The translations under genes and the position numbers were made by a program. Shown here piece by piece: positions 34,600 to 43,174 of a stretch of DNA of 64,000 bases (positions are counted from its first letter, which is position 1; the number at the start of each line of letters is the position of its first letter). Under the pieces are notes generated by a model, which saw only the letters and a program-made list of their open reading frames with translations, was not told where the DNA came from and ran no database searches. The stretch spans positions 10,726,001 to 10,790,000 of the forward strand of contig NZ_CP073318.1 of assembly GCF_018263855.1 (NCBI RefSeq), given 5' to 3'. This DNA comes from Kutzneria sp. CA-103260. Lineage in GTDB: Bacteria; Actinomycetota; Actinomycetes; Mycobacteriales; Pseudonocardiaceae.

Positions 34600-35634
34600 A
34601 TGAAGCTGATGACCGCCGACCAGGTGCGCGCGGCGCTGTCCGTGCGCGACCTCACCGATCCCAACCAGGGCTCGCACGCGATGCAGCTGCTGCTGGCCGA
34701 GATCGAGCAAGCCGTGTCGGAGTGGGCCGGGCTGCCGGCGCAACGGCGGCGCGGCAATCCCGTGGTGCCGACGGCGGACAACTACGACCGGCTCGGCTAC
34801 CCGGCCGACGCGGTGGCCCGCGACACCCGCTATTCCCGTTACCTCAGGCCGGACCTGATGCTGCGGGCGCACACCACGGCGATGATTCCGCCGTTGCTGC
34901 AAGGCATCGCCGACGAAGCGCTGCTGAGCGTCCCGGGCATCTGTTACCGCCGTGACGCCATCGACCGCCAGCATGTCGGCCAGCCGCACCAACTGGATCT
35001 CTGGCTGATCAGGAAAGGCTTGTCGGACAACGACTTGCGTGACATGGCGCAGAGCGTGGTGCAGGCCGCCGTGCCCGGTGCGAAGGTCGCGCTGGAGCCG
35101 TCCGATCATCCGTACACCGTGCGGGGCAAGGAGATCCGGGTGAACGGGGTGGAGGTCGGCGAGTGCGGCCTGGCCCGCCCGGAGCTGTGCCAGGGCCTGG
35201 CGATGGGCCTCGGCCTGGACCGTCTTCTCATGCTGCGCAAGGGAATCGACGACATCCGGCTGCTGCGTTCCACCGAGCCGCGGATCGCGAACCAGCTGCT
35301 GGATCTGCGGCCCTACCAACCGGTCTCCACGCAGCCGCCGATCCGCCGCGACCTGTCGGTGGCGGTCGCCGAGGACATGGACGCCGAGCAGTTGGGCGAG
35401 GCGGTCCGGGAGGCGCTGGGCCCGGACGCGCACGTCGTCGAGGAGGTGCGGGTGCTCGCCGAGACCGCGGGCGAGCTGCTGCCGCCGGTCGCCCGGGACC
35501 GGCTGGGGCTGCGCGCGGGCGAGAAGAACGTGCTGCTCCGGGTGGTGCTGCGGGACCTGGAGCGAACCCTGACCGACGCTCGCGCCAACGCGCTGCGCGA
35601 CACCGTGTACCGCGCGGTGCACGGCGACCGCTGA
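34600..35634 (+). CDS. PheS-related class II ligase (SrmL-like) with C-terminal FDX-ACB domain
   Basis: 344 residues. A class II synthetase core: motif 2-like GICYRRDAIDRQHVGQPHQLD (residues about 112-132) and motif 3-like LGLDRLLMLRKGIDDIRLL (about 205-223), as in phenylalanyl-tRNA synthetase alpha, followed by a ferredoxin-fold anticodon-binding domain (PPIRRDLSVAVAED onward). The N-terminal coiled coil of PheS is absent and there is no PheT partner, so it resembles a mitochondrial-type single-chain PheRS or the PheS-related ligases of antibiotic clusters (SrmL). It could be a tRNA- or natural-product aminoacyl ligase. A structured leader precedes it. Confidence 0.75.
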   Translation: MKLMTADQVRAALSVRDLTDPNQGSHAMQLLLAEIEQAVSEWAGLPAQRRRGNPVVPTADNYDRLGYPADAVARDTRYSRYLRPDLMLRAHTTAMIPPLLQGIADEALLSVPGICYRRDAIDRQHVGQPHQLDLWLIRKGLSDNDLRDMAQSVVQAAVPGAKVALEPSDHPYTVRGKEIRVNGVEVGECGLARPELCQGLAMGLGLDRLLMLRKGIDDIRLLRSTEPRIANQLLDLRPYQPVSTQPPIRRDLSVAVAEDMDAEQLGEAVREALGPDAHVVEEVRVLAETAGELLPPVARDRLGLRAGEKNVLLRVVLRDLERTLTDARANALRDTVYRAVHGDR

Positions 35635-35677
35635 GGTGACGCCCGTGGGCCGCGGCGGCCCACGGGCGCTCGGCGGA

Positions 35678-36010
35678 CTACTTGGGCGTCTGCTCCCGTT
35701 CGCGGAGGGCCAGTGGCGCGCCGGCCAGGTCCTCCTCGTTGCAGAGCAGCTTCACGTCGTAGTACGGCGCACTGGGCGTGTCGTCGTAGTCCAGATGGAT
35801 GGCGATCACGTCGATCGGCTCGCCGAGCCATTCCTGCGCCTGTCGCAGCCAGGCCGCGGCCCGTTCCATCGCCGCAGGCAGATCGTCGTCCCGGAACTCG
35901 ACGGGACGGTAGGGGACCCCTTGCACCTGGTCCTTCTGATTATTCGGGCGGGGCAGGTCGACACCGACACCGGAATCATCGAGATCCAGGCGGATCAGTT
36001 CCTCACTCAC
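35678..36010 (-). CDS. Conserved hypothetical protein, 110 aa
   Basis: 110 residues, acidic (DLDDSGVGVD, FRDDDLPAAMERA), with a central helix AAAWLRQAQEWLGEPIDVIAIHLDYDDTPSAPYYDV; no recognised domain, Cys or membrane segment. GTG 36010 has GAGGG directly before it, closer than usual. It lies alone between two rightward genes, antisense in orientation, so it is either an independent small gene or, less likely, a shadow. The balanced amino-acid mix favours a real protein. Confidence 0.6.
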   Translation of the reverse strand: MSEELIRLDLDDSGVGVDLPRPNNQKDQVQGVPYRPVEFRDDDLPAAMERAAAWLRQAQEWLGEPIDVIAIHLDYDDTPSAPYYDVKLLCNEEDLAGAPLALREREQTPK

Positions 36011-36076
36011 CCCTCAAGAGTCCACCAGGCAGGCGCACCCGGGCAACCCCGGCGTCGAGCGCCTACCTTGGTCGTC

Positions 36077-37225
36077 ATGGGCAAGCGTGCCGGAGTCGTG
36101 TGGGACGACACTCTGCTGGGCTACGACATGGGGGCCGACCACCCGCTCAACCCGGTCCGCCTGGACCTGACCATGGGGTTGGCGCGGGCGCTGGGCGTGT
36201 TGGACGGGGTGGAGCCGCTCCACCCGGCGCCGGCAACCGAGCAGGAGGTGCTGCGGGTTCACTCGCCCGAGTACATCGCCGCGGTGAAGGCGGCGCCGGA
36301 GTCGGCGATCGGCGTCGGGCACGGCCTGGGCACCGCCGACAATCCCGTGTTCACGGGCATGCACGAGGCCGCCAGCCTGGTGTTGGGCTCCTCGCTGGCG
36401 GCCGCCGAGCTGCTGCTGTCAGGTGAGACGGACCGGGTGGTCAACATCGGCGGCGGGCTGCACCACGCGATGCGGGACGAGGCGGCCGGCTTCTGCGTGT
36501 ACAACGACTGCGTGGCGGCGATCGATCGGCTGCTGGACCGCGGCGTGGAGCGGGTGGCCTACGTCGACACGGACGTGCACCACGGCGACGGCGTGCAGGT
36601 CGCCTTCTACGACGACCCCCGGGTGCTGACGATCTCCCTGCACCAGCATCCGGCGACGCTGTGGCCCGGCACCGGTTACGCGCGCGAGTTGGGCGCCGGC
36701 GACGGATACGGCACTTCCGTGAACCTCCCGCTGCCCCCGGGGACCACCGACGAGCACTGGCTGCGCGCCTTCCACGCGGTGGTGCCGTCGATGCTGCGGG
36801 CGTTCCGGCCGCAGGTGCTGGTGACGCAGTGCGGTGTGGACACGCACCGGGACGACCCGCTGGCGCACCTCGGGTTGACGGTGGACGGCCACCGCGCGAT
36901 CTACATGGCCCTGCGTGAGCTGTCGATCGAGCACGGCGGCCGCTGGCTGGCGCTGGGCGGTGGCGGCTACCAACTACGCCGCGTGGTGCCGCGGTCGTGG
37001 ACGCACCTGCTGGCCACGGCCCTGGACCGCGACATCCCGGTGAAGACCGAGCTGCCCGGCGACTGGGGGCAGCGGCTGGGCGTGCCGGACATGACCGACG
37101 GCGGCGGCACGTCGTTCCTGCCGTGGTCGGGGGGTGGCGGCGACCCGGTGGACATGGCGGTGCTGGGCACCCGCCGCGCGGTGTTCCCGTTGCACGGGCT
37201 CGATCCCGATGACCCGAGAGACTGA
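36077..37225 (+). CDS. acuC: Histone deacetylase-family acetoin utilisation protein AcuC
   Basis: 382 residues. Class I HDAC fold: the His pair in NIGGGLHHAMRDEA, zinc ligands Asp/His in YVDTDVHHGDGVQ, second Asp in QCGVDTHRDDPLAH and the catalytic Tyr in LGGGGYQL. Removes acetyl groups from lysines; AcuC in Bacillus deacetylates acetyl-CoA synthetase. The stop is followed at once by the acetyltransferase/acyl-CoA-synthetase-like gene (TGAGTGATG), a writer-eraser pair. ATG 36077 chosen for the family start AGVVWDD. Confidence 0.93.
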   Translation: MGKRAGVVWDDTLLGYDMGADHPLNPVRLDLTMGLARALGVLDGVEPLHPAPATEQEVLRVHSPEYIAAVKAAPESAIGVGHGLGTADNPVFTGMHEAASLVLGSSLAAAELLLSGETDRVVNIGGGLHHAMRDEAAGFCVYNDCVAAIDRLLDRGVERVAYVDTDVHHGDGVQVAFYDDPRVLTISLHQHPATLWPGTGYARELGAGDGYGTSVNLPLPPGTTDEHWLRAFHAVVPSMLRAFRPQVLVTQCGVDTHRDDPLAHLGLTVDGHRAIYMALRELSIEHGGRWLALGGGGYQLRRVVPRSWTHLLATALDRDIPVKTELPGDWGQRLGVPDMTDGGGTSFLPWSGGGGDPVDMAVLGTRRAVFPLHGLDPDDPRD

Positions 37226-37228
37226 GTG

Positions 37229-39835
37229 ATGGACCCGTACGACTACCCGAAGCACTGGGAAGCCGACGTCGTGCTGTCCGACGGCGGCACCGTCCACCTG
37301 AGACCGATCACCCCGGACGACGCGGACCGGCTGGTGGCCTTCCACGGCCGGCTGTCCGAGCGCACCCGCTACTTCCGCTATTTCGGGCCGTATCCGCGGA
37401 TGCCCCAGCGCGATGTGGAGCGGTTCAGCACGGTCGACCACGGTGACCGGGTGGCGTTCGTGGCGATGCTCGGCGACGACATCGTCGCGGTGGGCCGCTA
37501 CGACCGGCTGGCCGGCACCGACTCGGCCGAGGTGGCGTTCGTGGTGGCGGACGCGCACCAGGGTCGCGGGCTGGGCTCGATCCTGCTGGAGCACCTGGCC
37601 GCGGCGGCGCGGGAGAGCGGCCTGACCCGGTTCGTGGCCGAGGTGCTGGCCGAGAACAGCCAGATGGTGCGAGTGTTCCGGGACGCCGGCTACCAGATCG
37701 CGCGCTCGTTCGAGGAGGGCACGCTGCACCTGGAGTTCGCGCTGGACCCCACCGAGCAGTCCGTGGCGGTGGCGCGGGCCCGTGAGCAGGCGGCGGAGGC
37801 GCGCAGCGTGCGCAACCTGCTCACGCCGCGGTCGGTGGCGCTGATCGGGGCGTCCACGGATCACGCCAAGATCGGGCACGCGGTGCTGACCAACCTGCTG
37901 GTCGCCGATTTCGCCGGGCCGGTGTACCCGGTCAACCCGGAGCACCGGTCGGTGCGCGGGGTCCGCGCCTACAGTTCGGTGCTGGACATCCCCGACGACG
38001 TGGATCTGGCGGTGGTGGCGATTCCCGCCGCCGGCGTCGAGGACGTGCTGGACGCCTGCCTGGCCAAGGGCGTGAAGGCGCTGCTGGTGGTGTCGACGGT
38101 GCCGGATCCGGAGGCGGAGCGGCGGCTGGTGTCGCAGGCCCGTGCGCACGGGATGCGGGTGGTGGGGCCAAGCGCGCTCGGCGTCGTCAACACCGATCCC
38201 GAGGTGCGGTTGAACGCGACGCTGGCACCGAAGCTGCCGGGTCGTGGCCGCACCGGCTTCTTCTGTCAGTCCGGCGCGTTGGGCATCGCGATTCTGGCCA
38301 CGGCCGCCGAGCGTGGCCTGGGGCTGTCCACGTTCGTGTCGGCCGGCAACCGCGCGGACGTCTCCGGCAACGACCTGTTGCAGTACTGGGCCGACGATCC
38401 GGCGACCGATGTCGTGTTGCTGTACCTGGAGTCCTTCGGCAATCCGCGCAAGTTCGCCCGGCTGGCCCGGCGGCTGGGGCGGCGCAAGCCGATCGTGGCC
38501 GTGAAGACGGGGCGGCACGCGGTGAACCCAGGCCTGGCCGGCACGGTGGCGCTCGACGAGCTCAGCCTTCAGTCACTGTTCGAGCAGACAGGCGTGATCC
38601 GCGTCGAGTCGCTGGGGCAGTTGTTCGACACGGCGCTGCTGCTGGCCCACCAGCCGCTGCCGGCGGGGCCGCGGGTGGCGGTCGTCGGCAACTCCACGGC
38701 GATCGGGCTGCTGGCCGCGGATGCGTTGCTGGCTCAGGGTTTGGAGCTGGCCCGCGAGCCGGTGGACGTCGGCGCGCACGCCAGCCCCGAGGCGTTCGCC
38801 GAGGCTGTCCGGTCGACGGCTCGATGCGAGGACGTGGACGCGCTGGTGGTGGTGTTCGTGCCGCCGATCGCCATGCCGGCCGCCGACTACGCCAAGTCGC
38901 TGCGTGAGGCCGGCACCGGAAAGCCTGTGGTGACAACGTTCCTGGCCGTCGAGGGCGTGCCGGACGAGCTGGCGGTGCCCGGCCCGGACGGGTCGCCGTC
39001 GCGGGGGTCGGTGCCGTCGTATCCGAGCCCGGAGCGGGCGGTGTCGGCGTTGGCCCGGGCGACTCGGTACGCGCAGTGGCGGTCCCGCCCGCGCGGCGAG
39101 TTCACCCGCCCCGAGGGCATCGACACCGAGCGGGCTCGGGAACTTGTCCTGAAGACCTCGACCGACGAGGAAGTCGTTGCCCTGCTGGCTTGTTACGGCA
39201 TCGAGGTGGTGCCGTTCCGCACAGTGTCCACTGTGGACGACGCCGTCAGGGCGTGTGACGAGCTGGGCTACCCGGTGGTGCTCAAGTCCACCAGCGAGCA
39301 GCTGCGGCACCGCACCGATTTCCTTGGCCTGCGGCTGGATCTGGCCAGCGCCGAGGCGGTCCGGGTGGCCTACCAAGACCTGCTGGAAGTGTCCGGCTCG
39401 GCCGAGATGTACGTGCAGCGAATGGCCCCGAAGGGGGTCTCCTGTCAATTGGGGCTACAGGACGACCCGTCGTTCGGCACGCTGGTCAGCTTCGGGCTCG
39501 GCGGCGTGGTCAGCGACCTGCTCGGCGACCGCGCCTACCGGGCCGTGCCGATGACCGACACGGACGCGGCTGCGCTGGTCCGCGCGCCGAAGGCGGCCCC
39601 GCTGCTGATCGGCTACCGCGGCGGCGAGCCGGCCGACCTGGCCGCGCTGGAGGACCTGGCGCTGCGGCTGTCCGCGCTGGCCGAGGACCTGCCGGAGGTG
39701 CGGCGACTGGTGCTGGAGCCGGTGTTGGCCTCGGCGGCGGGGGCGTTCGTGAGCTCGGCGCGGATCACCGTGGGCGAACCGCCGTCCCAGCCCGACACCG
39801 GCCCCCGCCGCCTGCGGCCGTTGGCTACGGAGTAG
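37229..39835 (+). CDS. Protein lysine acetyltransferase: GNAT domain fused to acyl-CoA-synthetase-like domain
   Basis: 868 residues. A GNAT domain (about 15-175, with VADAHQGRGLGSILLEHL as the acetyl-CoA loop) comes first, then CoA-binding (SVALIGASTDHAKIGHAV), succinyl-CoA-ligase-like (FCQSGALGIAIL, STFVSAGNRADVSGND) and ATP-grasp (LACYGIEVVPF...PVVLKSTSEQLRH) parts. This reversed order, GNAT N-terminal, is known for Streptomyces PatA. The SHTG phospho-His motif of true ADP-forming synthetases is not seen; the corresponding stretch reads GRHAVNPGLAGTVAL, so the large part is probably a sensor. It would acetylate enzymes such as acetyl-CoA synthetase. ATG 37229 preferred over GTG 37226. Confidence 0.88.
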   Translation: MDPYDYPKHWEADVVLSDGGTVHLRPITPDDADRLVAFHGRLSERTRYFRYFGPYPRMPQRDVERFSTVDHGDRVAFVAMLGDDIVAVGRYDRLAGTDSAEVAFVVADAHQGRGLGSILLEHLAAAARESGLTRFVAEVLAENSQMVRVFRDAGYQIARSFEEGTLHLEFALDPTEQSVAVARAREQAAEARSVRNLLTPRSVALIGASTDHAKIGHAVLTNLLVADFAGPVYPVNPEHRSVRGVRAYSSVLDIPDDVDLAVVAIPAAGVEDVLDACLAKGVKALLVVSTVPDPEAERRLVSQARAHGMRVVGPSALGVVNTDPEVRLNATLAPKLPGRGRTGFFCQSGALGIAILATAAERGLGLSTFVSAGNRADVSGNDLLQYWADDPATDVVLLYLESFGNPRKFARLARRLGRRKPIVAVKTGRHAVNPGLAGTVALDELSLQSLFEQTGVIRVESLGQLFDTALLLAHQPLPAGPRVAVVGNSTAIGLLAADALLAQGLELAREPVDVGAHASPEAFAEAVRSTARCEDVDALVVVFVPPIAMPAADYAKSLREAGTGKPVVTTFLAVEGVPDELAVPGPDGSPSRGSVPSYPSPERAVSALARATRYAQWRSRPRGEFTRPEGIDTERARELVLKTSTDEEVVALLACYGIEVVPFRTVSTVDDAVRACDELGYPVVLKSTSEQLRHRTDFLGLRLDLASAEAVRVAYQDLLEVSGSAEMYVQRMAPKGVSCQLGLQDDPSFGTLVSFGLGGVVSDLLGDRAYRAVPMTDTDAAALVRAPKAAPLLIGYRGGEPADLAALEDLALRLSALAEDLPEVRRLVLEPVLASAAGAFVSSARITVGEPPSQPDTGPRRLRPLATE

Positions 39836-39862
39836 TGGGTTTGTGTCGGTTACCGACTCTCG

Positions 39863-39905
39863 GTTCCCAGGTTTGTGGGTCTTGGAGACCCACAAACCTG
39901 GGAAC
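39863..39905 (+). terminator. Strong bidirectional hairpin terminator
   Basis: Perfect 20-bp stem (39863-39882 with 39886-39905), loop TGG; the left arm begins GTTCCCAGG and the right arm ends CCTGGGAAC. It sits between the acetyltransferase stop (39835) and the stop of the convergent oxidase (39933), so it can serve both. Confidence 0.85.
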
Positions 39906-39932
39906 TCGGGGTCTTTGACTGCGGCAAACCTG

Positions 39933-40388
39933 TTACGGATTGGTGGCGAACCGCTGTGGCGTCACGAACACCGCCGCGCGCCGGTCCTCGGCCATGACCC
40001 GGTCGTACTCGTCCAGGTCGTCGTGTCGGCCGCCGGCCGCGTGGTAGACGTCCCGCAGCAGCTGCCGCAGGTCGGTGACGCCGGGCAACTCGTCGTCAGG
40101 GCCGGCGATCTCGGTCGGCCCGGACACCGAGATCCATTCCCAGCCGGCCCGGAACACCAGCGTGGCCTCGCCGTTGGTCCGCAGGTTGGCCAGCTTCGCG
40201 GTGTTGCCGCGGGACACGAAGGCCACCACCGACTCGCCGGTGACCGGATGCGGCACTACCGCCGCGTTGAGCACGGAAACGCTCGGTTTCCCGTTGGCGC
40301 GCAAGGTGACCAGCACAGCCAGCCAGTTCTCGCGACTGGCGAGTTCGGTGACCCGCCGCAACCCCTCGGTGATCTCCACCTGACTCAC
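39933..40388 (-). CDS. Pyridoxamine 5'-phosphate oxidase-family flavin/F420-binding protein
   Basis: 151 residues. Split-barrel fold: NWLAVLVTLRANGKPSVSVLNAAVV, FVSRGNTAKLANLRTNGEATLVFRAGWEWISVSGP, matching the small actinobacterial F420- or FMN-dependent PNPOx-like family. Probably reduces or oxidises a small ligand; substrate unknown. GTG 40388 is used so that the gene does not overlap the divergent gntR; ATG 40406 is in frame but sits on that gene's start. Probably leaderless. Confidence 0.82.
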   Translation of the reverse strand: MSQVEITEGLRRVTELASRENWLAVLVTLRANGKPSVSVLNAAVVPHPVTGESVVAFVSRGNTAKLANLRTNGEATLVFRAGWEWISVSGPTEIAGPDDELPGVTDLRQLLRDVYHAAGGRHDDLDEYDRVMAEDRRAAVFVTPQRFATNP

Positions 40389-40404
40389 TCTAAGCTGGCG
40401 AACC

Positions 40405-41163
40405 ATGCCAACGCCGTCGCACCGCGCAGGAGAGCCCGTTCGCGCCGGCATTCCCGAGCACGGCCGCGTGCCGCGGTACTACGCGGTCAAGTCGCGGTTG
40501 CTGGGGCTGATCGAGGAGTTGGGCGAGGGCGCGACGCTGCCGTCGGAGCGGGAGCTGGCCGAGCGGTTCGAGGTCTCGCGGGTGACGTTCCGGCAGGCCG
40601 TGAGCGAGCTCGTGCTGGAGGGGCGGCTGGTGCGCCGGCAGGGGGCCGGCACGTTCGTCGCGCCGCCGAAGCTGGTGCAGCCGCTGGCCCTGGTCAGCTA
40701 CACCGAGGGCATGCGCAGCCAGGGCGTGGAGCCCAGCCGCTACCTGGTCACCGGCGAGCACGTGGCCGCCGACGACCGGCTGGCCGCCGACCTGGGCATC
40801 GCGCCCGGCGACCCGGCCCTGCACATCGAGCGGGTGCTGCTGGCCGATTCGGAGCGGATCGGCCTGGAATCGACCTATCTGTCCGCTCGCCGTTTTCCCG
40901 ATCTGTTGTCCGTGTTCGATCCGGCCACGTCCTTGTACGCCTATTTGACAGGGGTGGTCGGTATCGTGCTGGCACACGCCGAGGAACGGGTGGAGACGGT
41001 GCTCGCCACCCCGCGGGAAGCGCTGCTCATCGGCACCAATCCGGCGGTGCCGATGCTGTTGCTGCACCGGGTGACCAGGGACGACGCCGGCGTGCCGGTG
41101 GAGCGTGTCCGTTCTCTCTATCGCGGCGACCGTTTCAGCTTCATAACGCAGCTGAATTTGTGA
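40405..41163 (+). CDS. GntR-family regulator, HutC/UTRA type
   Basis: 252 residues. Winged HTH: ATLPSERELAERFEVSRVTFRQAVSELVLEGRLVRRQGAGTFV; then a UTRA ligand-binding domain (SYTEGMRSQGVEPSRYLV, PALHIERVLLADSERIGLESTYL). UTRA members respond to small metabolites such as sugar phosphates or histidine derivatives. It starts 16 bases from the divergent oxidase and is followed by three DUF4328 genes in the same direction, which it may control. Confidence 0.9.
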   Translation: MPTPSHRAGEPVRAGIPEHGRVPRYYAVKSRLLGLIEELGEGATLPSERELAERFEVSRVTFRQAVSELVLEGRLVRRQGAGTFVAPPKLVQPLALVSYTEGMRSQGVEPSRYLVTGEHVAADDRLAADLGIAPGDPALHIERVLLADSERIGLESTYLSARRFPDLLSVFDPATSLYAYLTGVVGIVLAHAEERVETVLATPREALLIGTNPAVPMLLLHRVTRDDAGVPVERVRSLYRGDRFSFITQLNL

Positions 41164-41206
41164 CGTCCTTTCCCTAAAGTCGATGGCAGGACTTTTAGGG
41201 AGAGCC

Positions 41207-41794
41207 GTGAGCAGAACCAAGACCTCCGTGCCGACCGTCCACGGCCGGCGTGTGCCCAAGAACTGGAAGCCGGTCGGCGGCCGGGCCGTCGCCGCCTCCG
41301 CGCTGATCGGGCTGGTGCTCGTCACCGACGTGGCCGAGACGGTCGCCGACGTGAACGGCGCGGCCGCGCTGGACAACGTGCTGCTGTGGGTGAACGCCGG
41401 CGCGCTGGTGGTCGCCGCCGTCGCGTTCATCATGTGGCTGTGGCGGGCCCGGGCCAACGCGGAGCTGCTGGTCGGCCCGCACGGGCAGCGGCTGACCCGG
41501 GAGTGGGTCATCGGCGCGTGGTTCTGCCCGGTGGTCAACCTGTGGTTCCCGTACCAGGTCGTGGTCGACGTGTGGCGGGCCAGCGCGCCGAAACTCGGCG
41601 ACCACCACGACGGCCTGGTCGTGTGGTGGTGGATGACCTTCCTGGGGTCGTTGGTGTTCACCCGGTTCATCAGCCTGGCCGGCCTCGTCGACGTCGCGCC
41701 GCTGGTCGCCGCCTGCGTGCTGGACCTTGCCTCCGGCGTGCTGGCGCTGCTGGTCGTGCGCCGAATCAGCGACTGGCAGGCGCTCGCCGCCTAG
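41207..41794 (+). CDS. DUF4328 membrane protein, copy 1
   Basis: 195 residues, four hydrophobic segments. DUF4328 hallmarks: FIMWLWRARANAELL, REWVIGAWFCPVVNLWFPYQVVVDVWRASAP and a final VVRRISDWQ. The charged WRARxNAE segment and the NLWFPYQ motif are shared with the next two genes. GTG 41207 follows AGGGAGAG; ATG 41183 is in frame but lies before it. Function unknown. First of three tandem paralogues. Confidence 0.85.
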   Translation: MSRTKTSVPTVHGRRVPKNWKPVGGRAVAASALIGLVLVTDVAETVADVNGAAALDNVLLWVNAGALVVAAVAFIMWLWRARANAELLVGPHGQRLTREWVIGAWFCPVVNLWFPYQVVVDVWRASAPKLGDHHDGLVVWWWMTFLGSLVFTRFISLAGLVDVAPLVAACVLDLASGVLALLVVRRISDWQALAA

Positions 41795-41823
41795 ACTCCC
41801 GTCCGGACGTTGGGGGGACGAGC

Positions 41824-42375
41824 ATGGAACGGCAGTGGCGGCCGGTCGGCGGGCTGGGCATCGCAGCGGCGCTGCTGGTCGGCCTGGTGGGGTTGGCCGA
41901 CATTCTGGAGACCGCCGCCGAGCTGACCGGGCAGGACACGAAGGCGGCGCTGCTGGCGGTGGTCTTCGCGTTCGCCCTGGTCACGGCCGCGCCGGTGTTC
42001 ATCGTGTGGCTGTGGCGGGCGCGGGCCAACGCGGAGCTGATCGCCGGGCGAGCCTCGCAGCGGCTGGGCCGGGGCTGGGGCATCGGCGGCTGGTTGGTGC
42101 CGATCGTCAACCTCTGGTTCCCGTACCAGTACGTCGTGGACGTGTGGCGGGCCAGCGCGCCGAACCGGGAGAGCACCACCGAGGCGGTGGTGCTGACCTG
42201 GTGGCTGGCGCTGCTGGGGACGTGGATCGTGTCCCGGTTCGAGCGCTACGACACCGACCACTCCGTGGCCCTGCTGTCCTGCGCCCTCGACGTCGTCGCC
42301 GCGGTGGGCCTGGTGCTGGTGATCCGCAGGATCAGTGCGTGGCAGTCCGTCACAGTCGCGCGAAAATGTGACTGA
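41824..42375 (+). CDS. DUF4328 membrane protein, copy 2
   Basis: 183 residues, four hydrophobic segments with FIVWLWRARANAELIAG, GWGIGGWLVPIVNLWFPYQYVVDVWRASAPN and VIRRISAWQS. Closest of the three to copy 1; lacks the basic N-terminal extension. ATG 41824 with GGGGGA 5 bases before it. 29 bases after copy 1, likely one transcript. Confidence 0.85.
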   Translation: MERQWRPVGGLGIAAALLVGLVGLADILETAAELTGQDTKAALLAVVFAFALVTAAPVFIVWLWRARANAELIAGRASQRLGRGWGIGGWLVPIVNLWFPYQYVVDVWRASAPNRESTTEAVVLTWWLALLGTWIVSRFERYDTDHSVALLSCALDVVAAVGLVLVIRRISAWQSVTVARKCD

Positions 42376-42433
42376 TTGTCTGTATTGTTCCCACTTGGGT
42401 CGGGGGGCTCGTGGCCCGAAGGGGGAAACACCG

Positions 42434-43039
42434 ATGGAACCGAATGGCGCCATGCCGCAGCTCGGCGTGCCGATGCCGGCCGAGTACCGGTACTACGGCT
42501 ACACGCAGCCGAAGCCGCCCGGCGGCCTGGCCATCGCGGCCGCGCTGCTGATCGGTCTGGTGGCGGTGACCGACGTGCTGTCGGCGGCCGCCAACCTGAC
42601 CGGCCAGTTCGGCCAGGAGCTGCGGATGGTCAGCATCGGCTTCCTGGCGACGATCGTCGCCGCCGTGCTGTTCATCACATGGCTGTGGCGAGTGCGGTCC
42701 AATGTGGACGCGGTGGTCGGGCCGCAGACCCAGCGGCTGGGCAAGGGCTGGGCGATCGGCGCCTGGATCTGCCCGATCGTCTCGTACTGGTTCCCGTACC
42801 AGTACGTGATCGACGTCTGGCGGGCCAGCTCGCCCGACCGCGCCGCCGCCGGCAACGGCCTGGTCCTGTTCTGGTGGCTGACGTTCTTGCTGAGCAACCA
42901 GCTGAGCCTGCTGCTGCGGCTGGCCAGCACCCGGACGCCGTGGCTGGGCCTGGTCGGCGACGCGCTCCAGCTCGCCGCCGCCGTGCTGGCGATCCTGGTC
43001 ATCCGCCGGATCACCGCCTGGCAGACGGGCCGGCCATAG
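42434..43039 (+). CDS. DUF4328 membrane protein, copy 3
   Basis: 201 residues. A 35-residue Pro/Tyr/Met-rich N-terminal tail (AEYRYYGYTQPKPPGG) precedes four hydrophobic segments with FITWLWRVRSNVDAVVG, GWAIGAWICPIVSYWFPYQYVIDVWRASSPD and VIRRITAWQ. More diverged than copies 1 and 2 (RSNVDA for RANAEL, SYWFPYQ for NLWFPYQ). ATG 42434 after GGGGGAAA. Last of the tandem array. Confidence 0.84.
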   Translation: MEPNGAMPQLGVPMPAEYRYYGYTQPKPPGGLAIAAALLIGLVAVTDVLSAAANLTGQFGQELRMVSIGFLATIVAAVLFITWLWRVRSNVDAVVGPQTQRLGKGWAIGAWICPIVSYWFPYQYVIDVWRASSPDRAAAGNGLVLFWWLTFLLSNQLSLLLRLASTRTPWLGLVGDALQLAAAVLAILVIRRITAWQTGRP

Positions 43040-43134
43040 CGGCAAGAGGCCAAAAATGCTCCCCCCGGTGGTTGGGCGATCTTCCTACTTTCGGAGGGGG
43101 CGCTCACACGTGAGGATTACGCACACTGCGCATT

Positions 43135-43153
43135 CAGTCACTTCCGGTGACTG
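43135..43153. promoter_or_regulatory. Inverted repeat upstream of the M4 metalloprotease gene
   Basis: CAGTCAC (43135-43141), loop TTCCG, GTGACTG (43147-43153), ending 9 bases before the GGAGG ribosome site. Possible operator or mRNA hairpin controlling the secreted protease. Confidence 0.4.
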
Positions 43154-43174
43154 GATCCCTGCGGAGGTGTGTGA

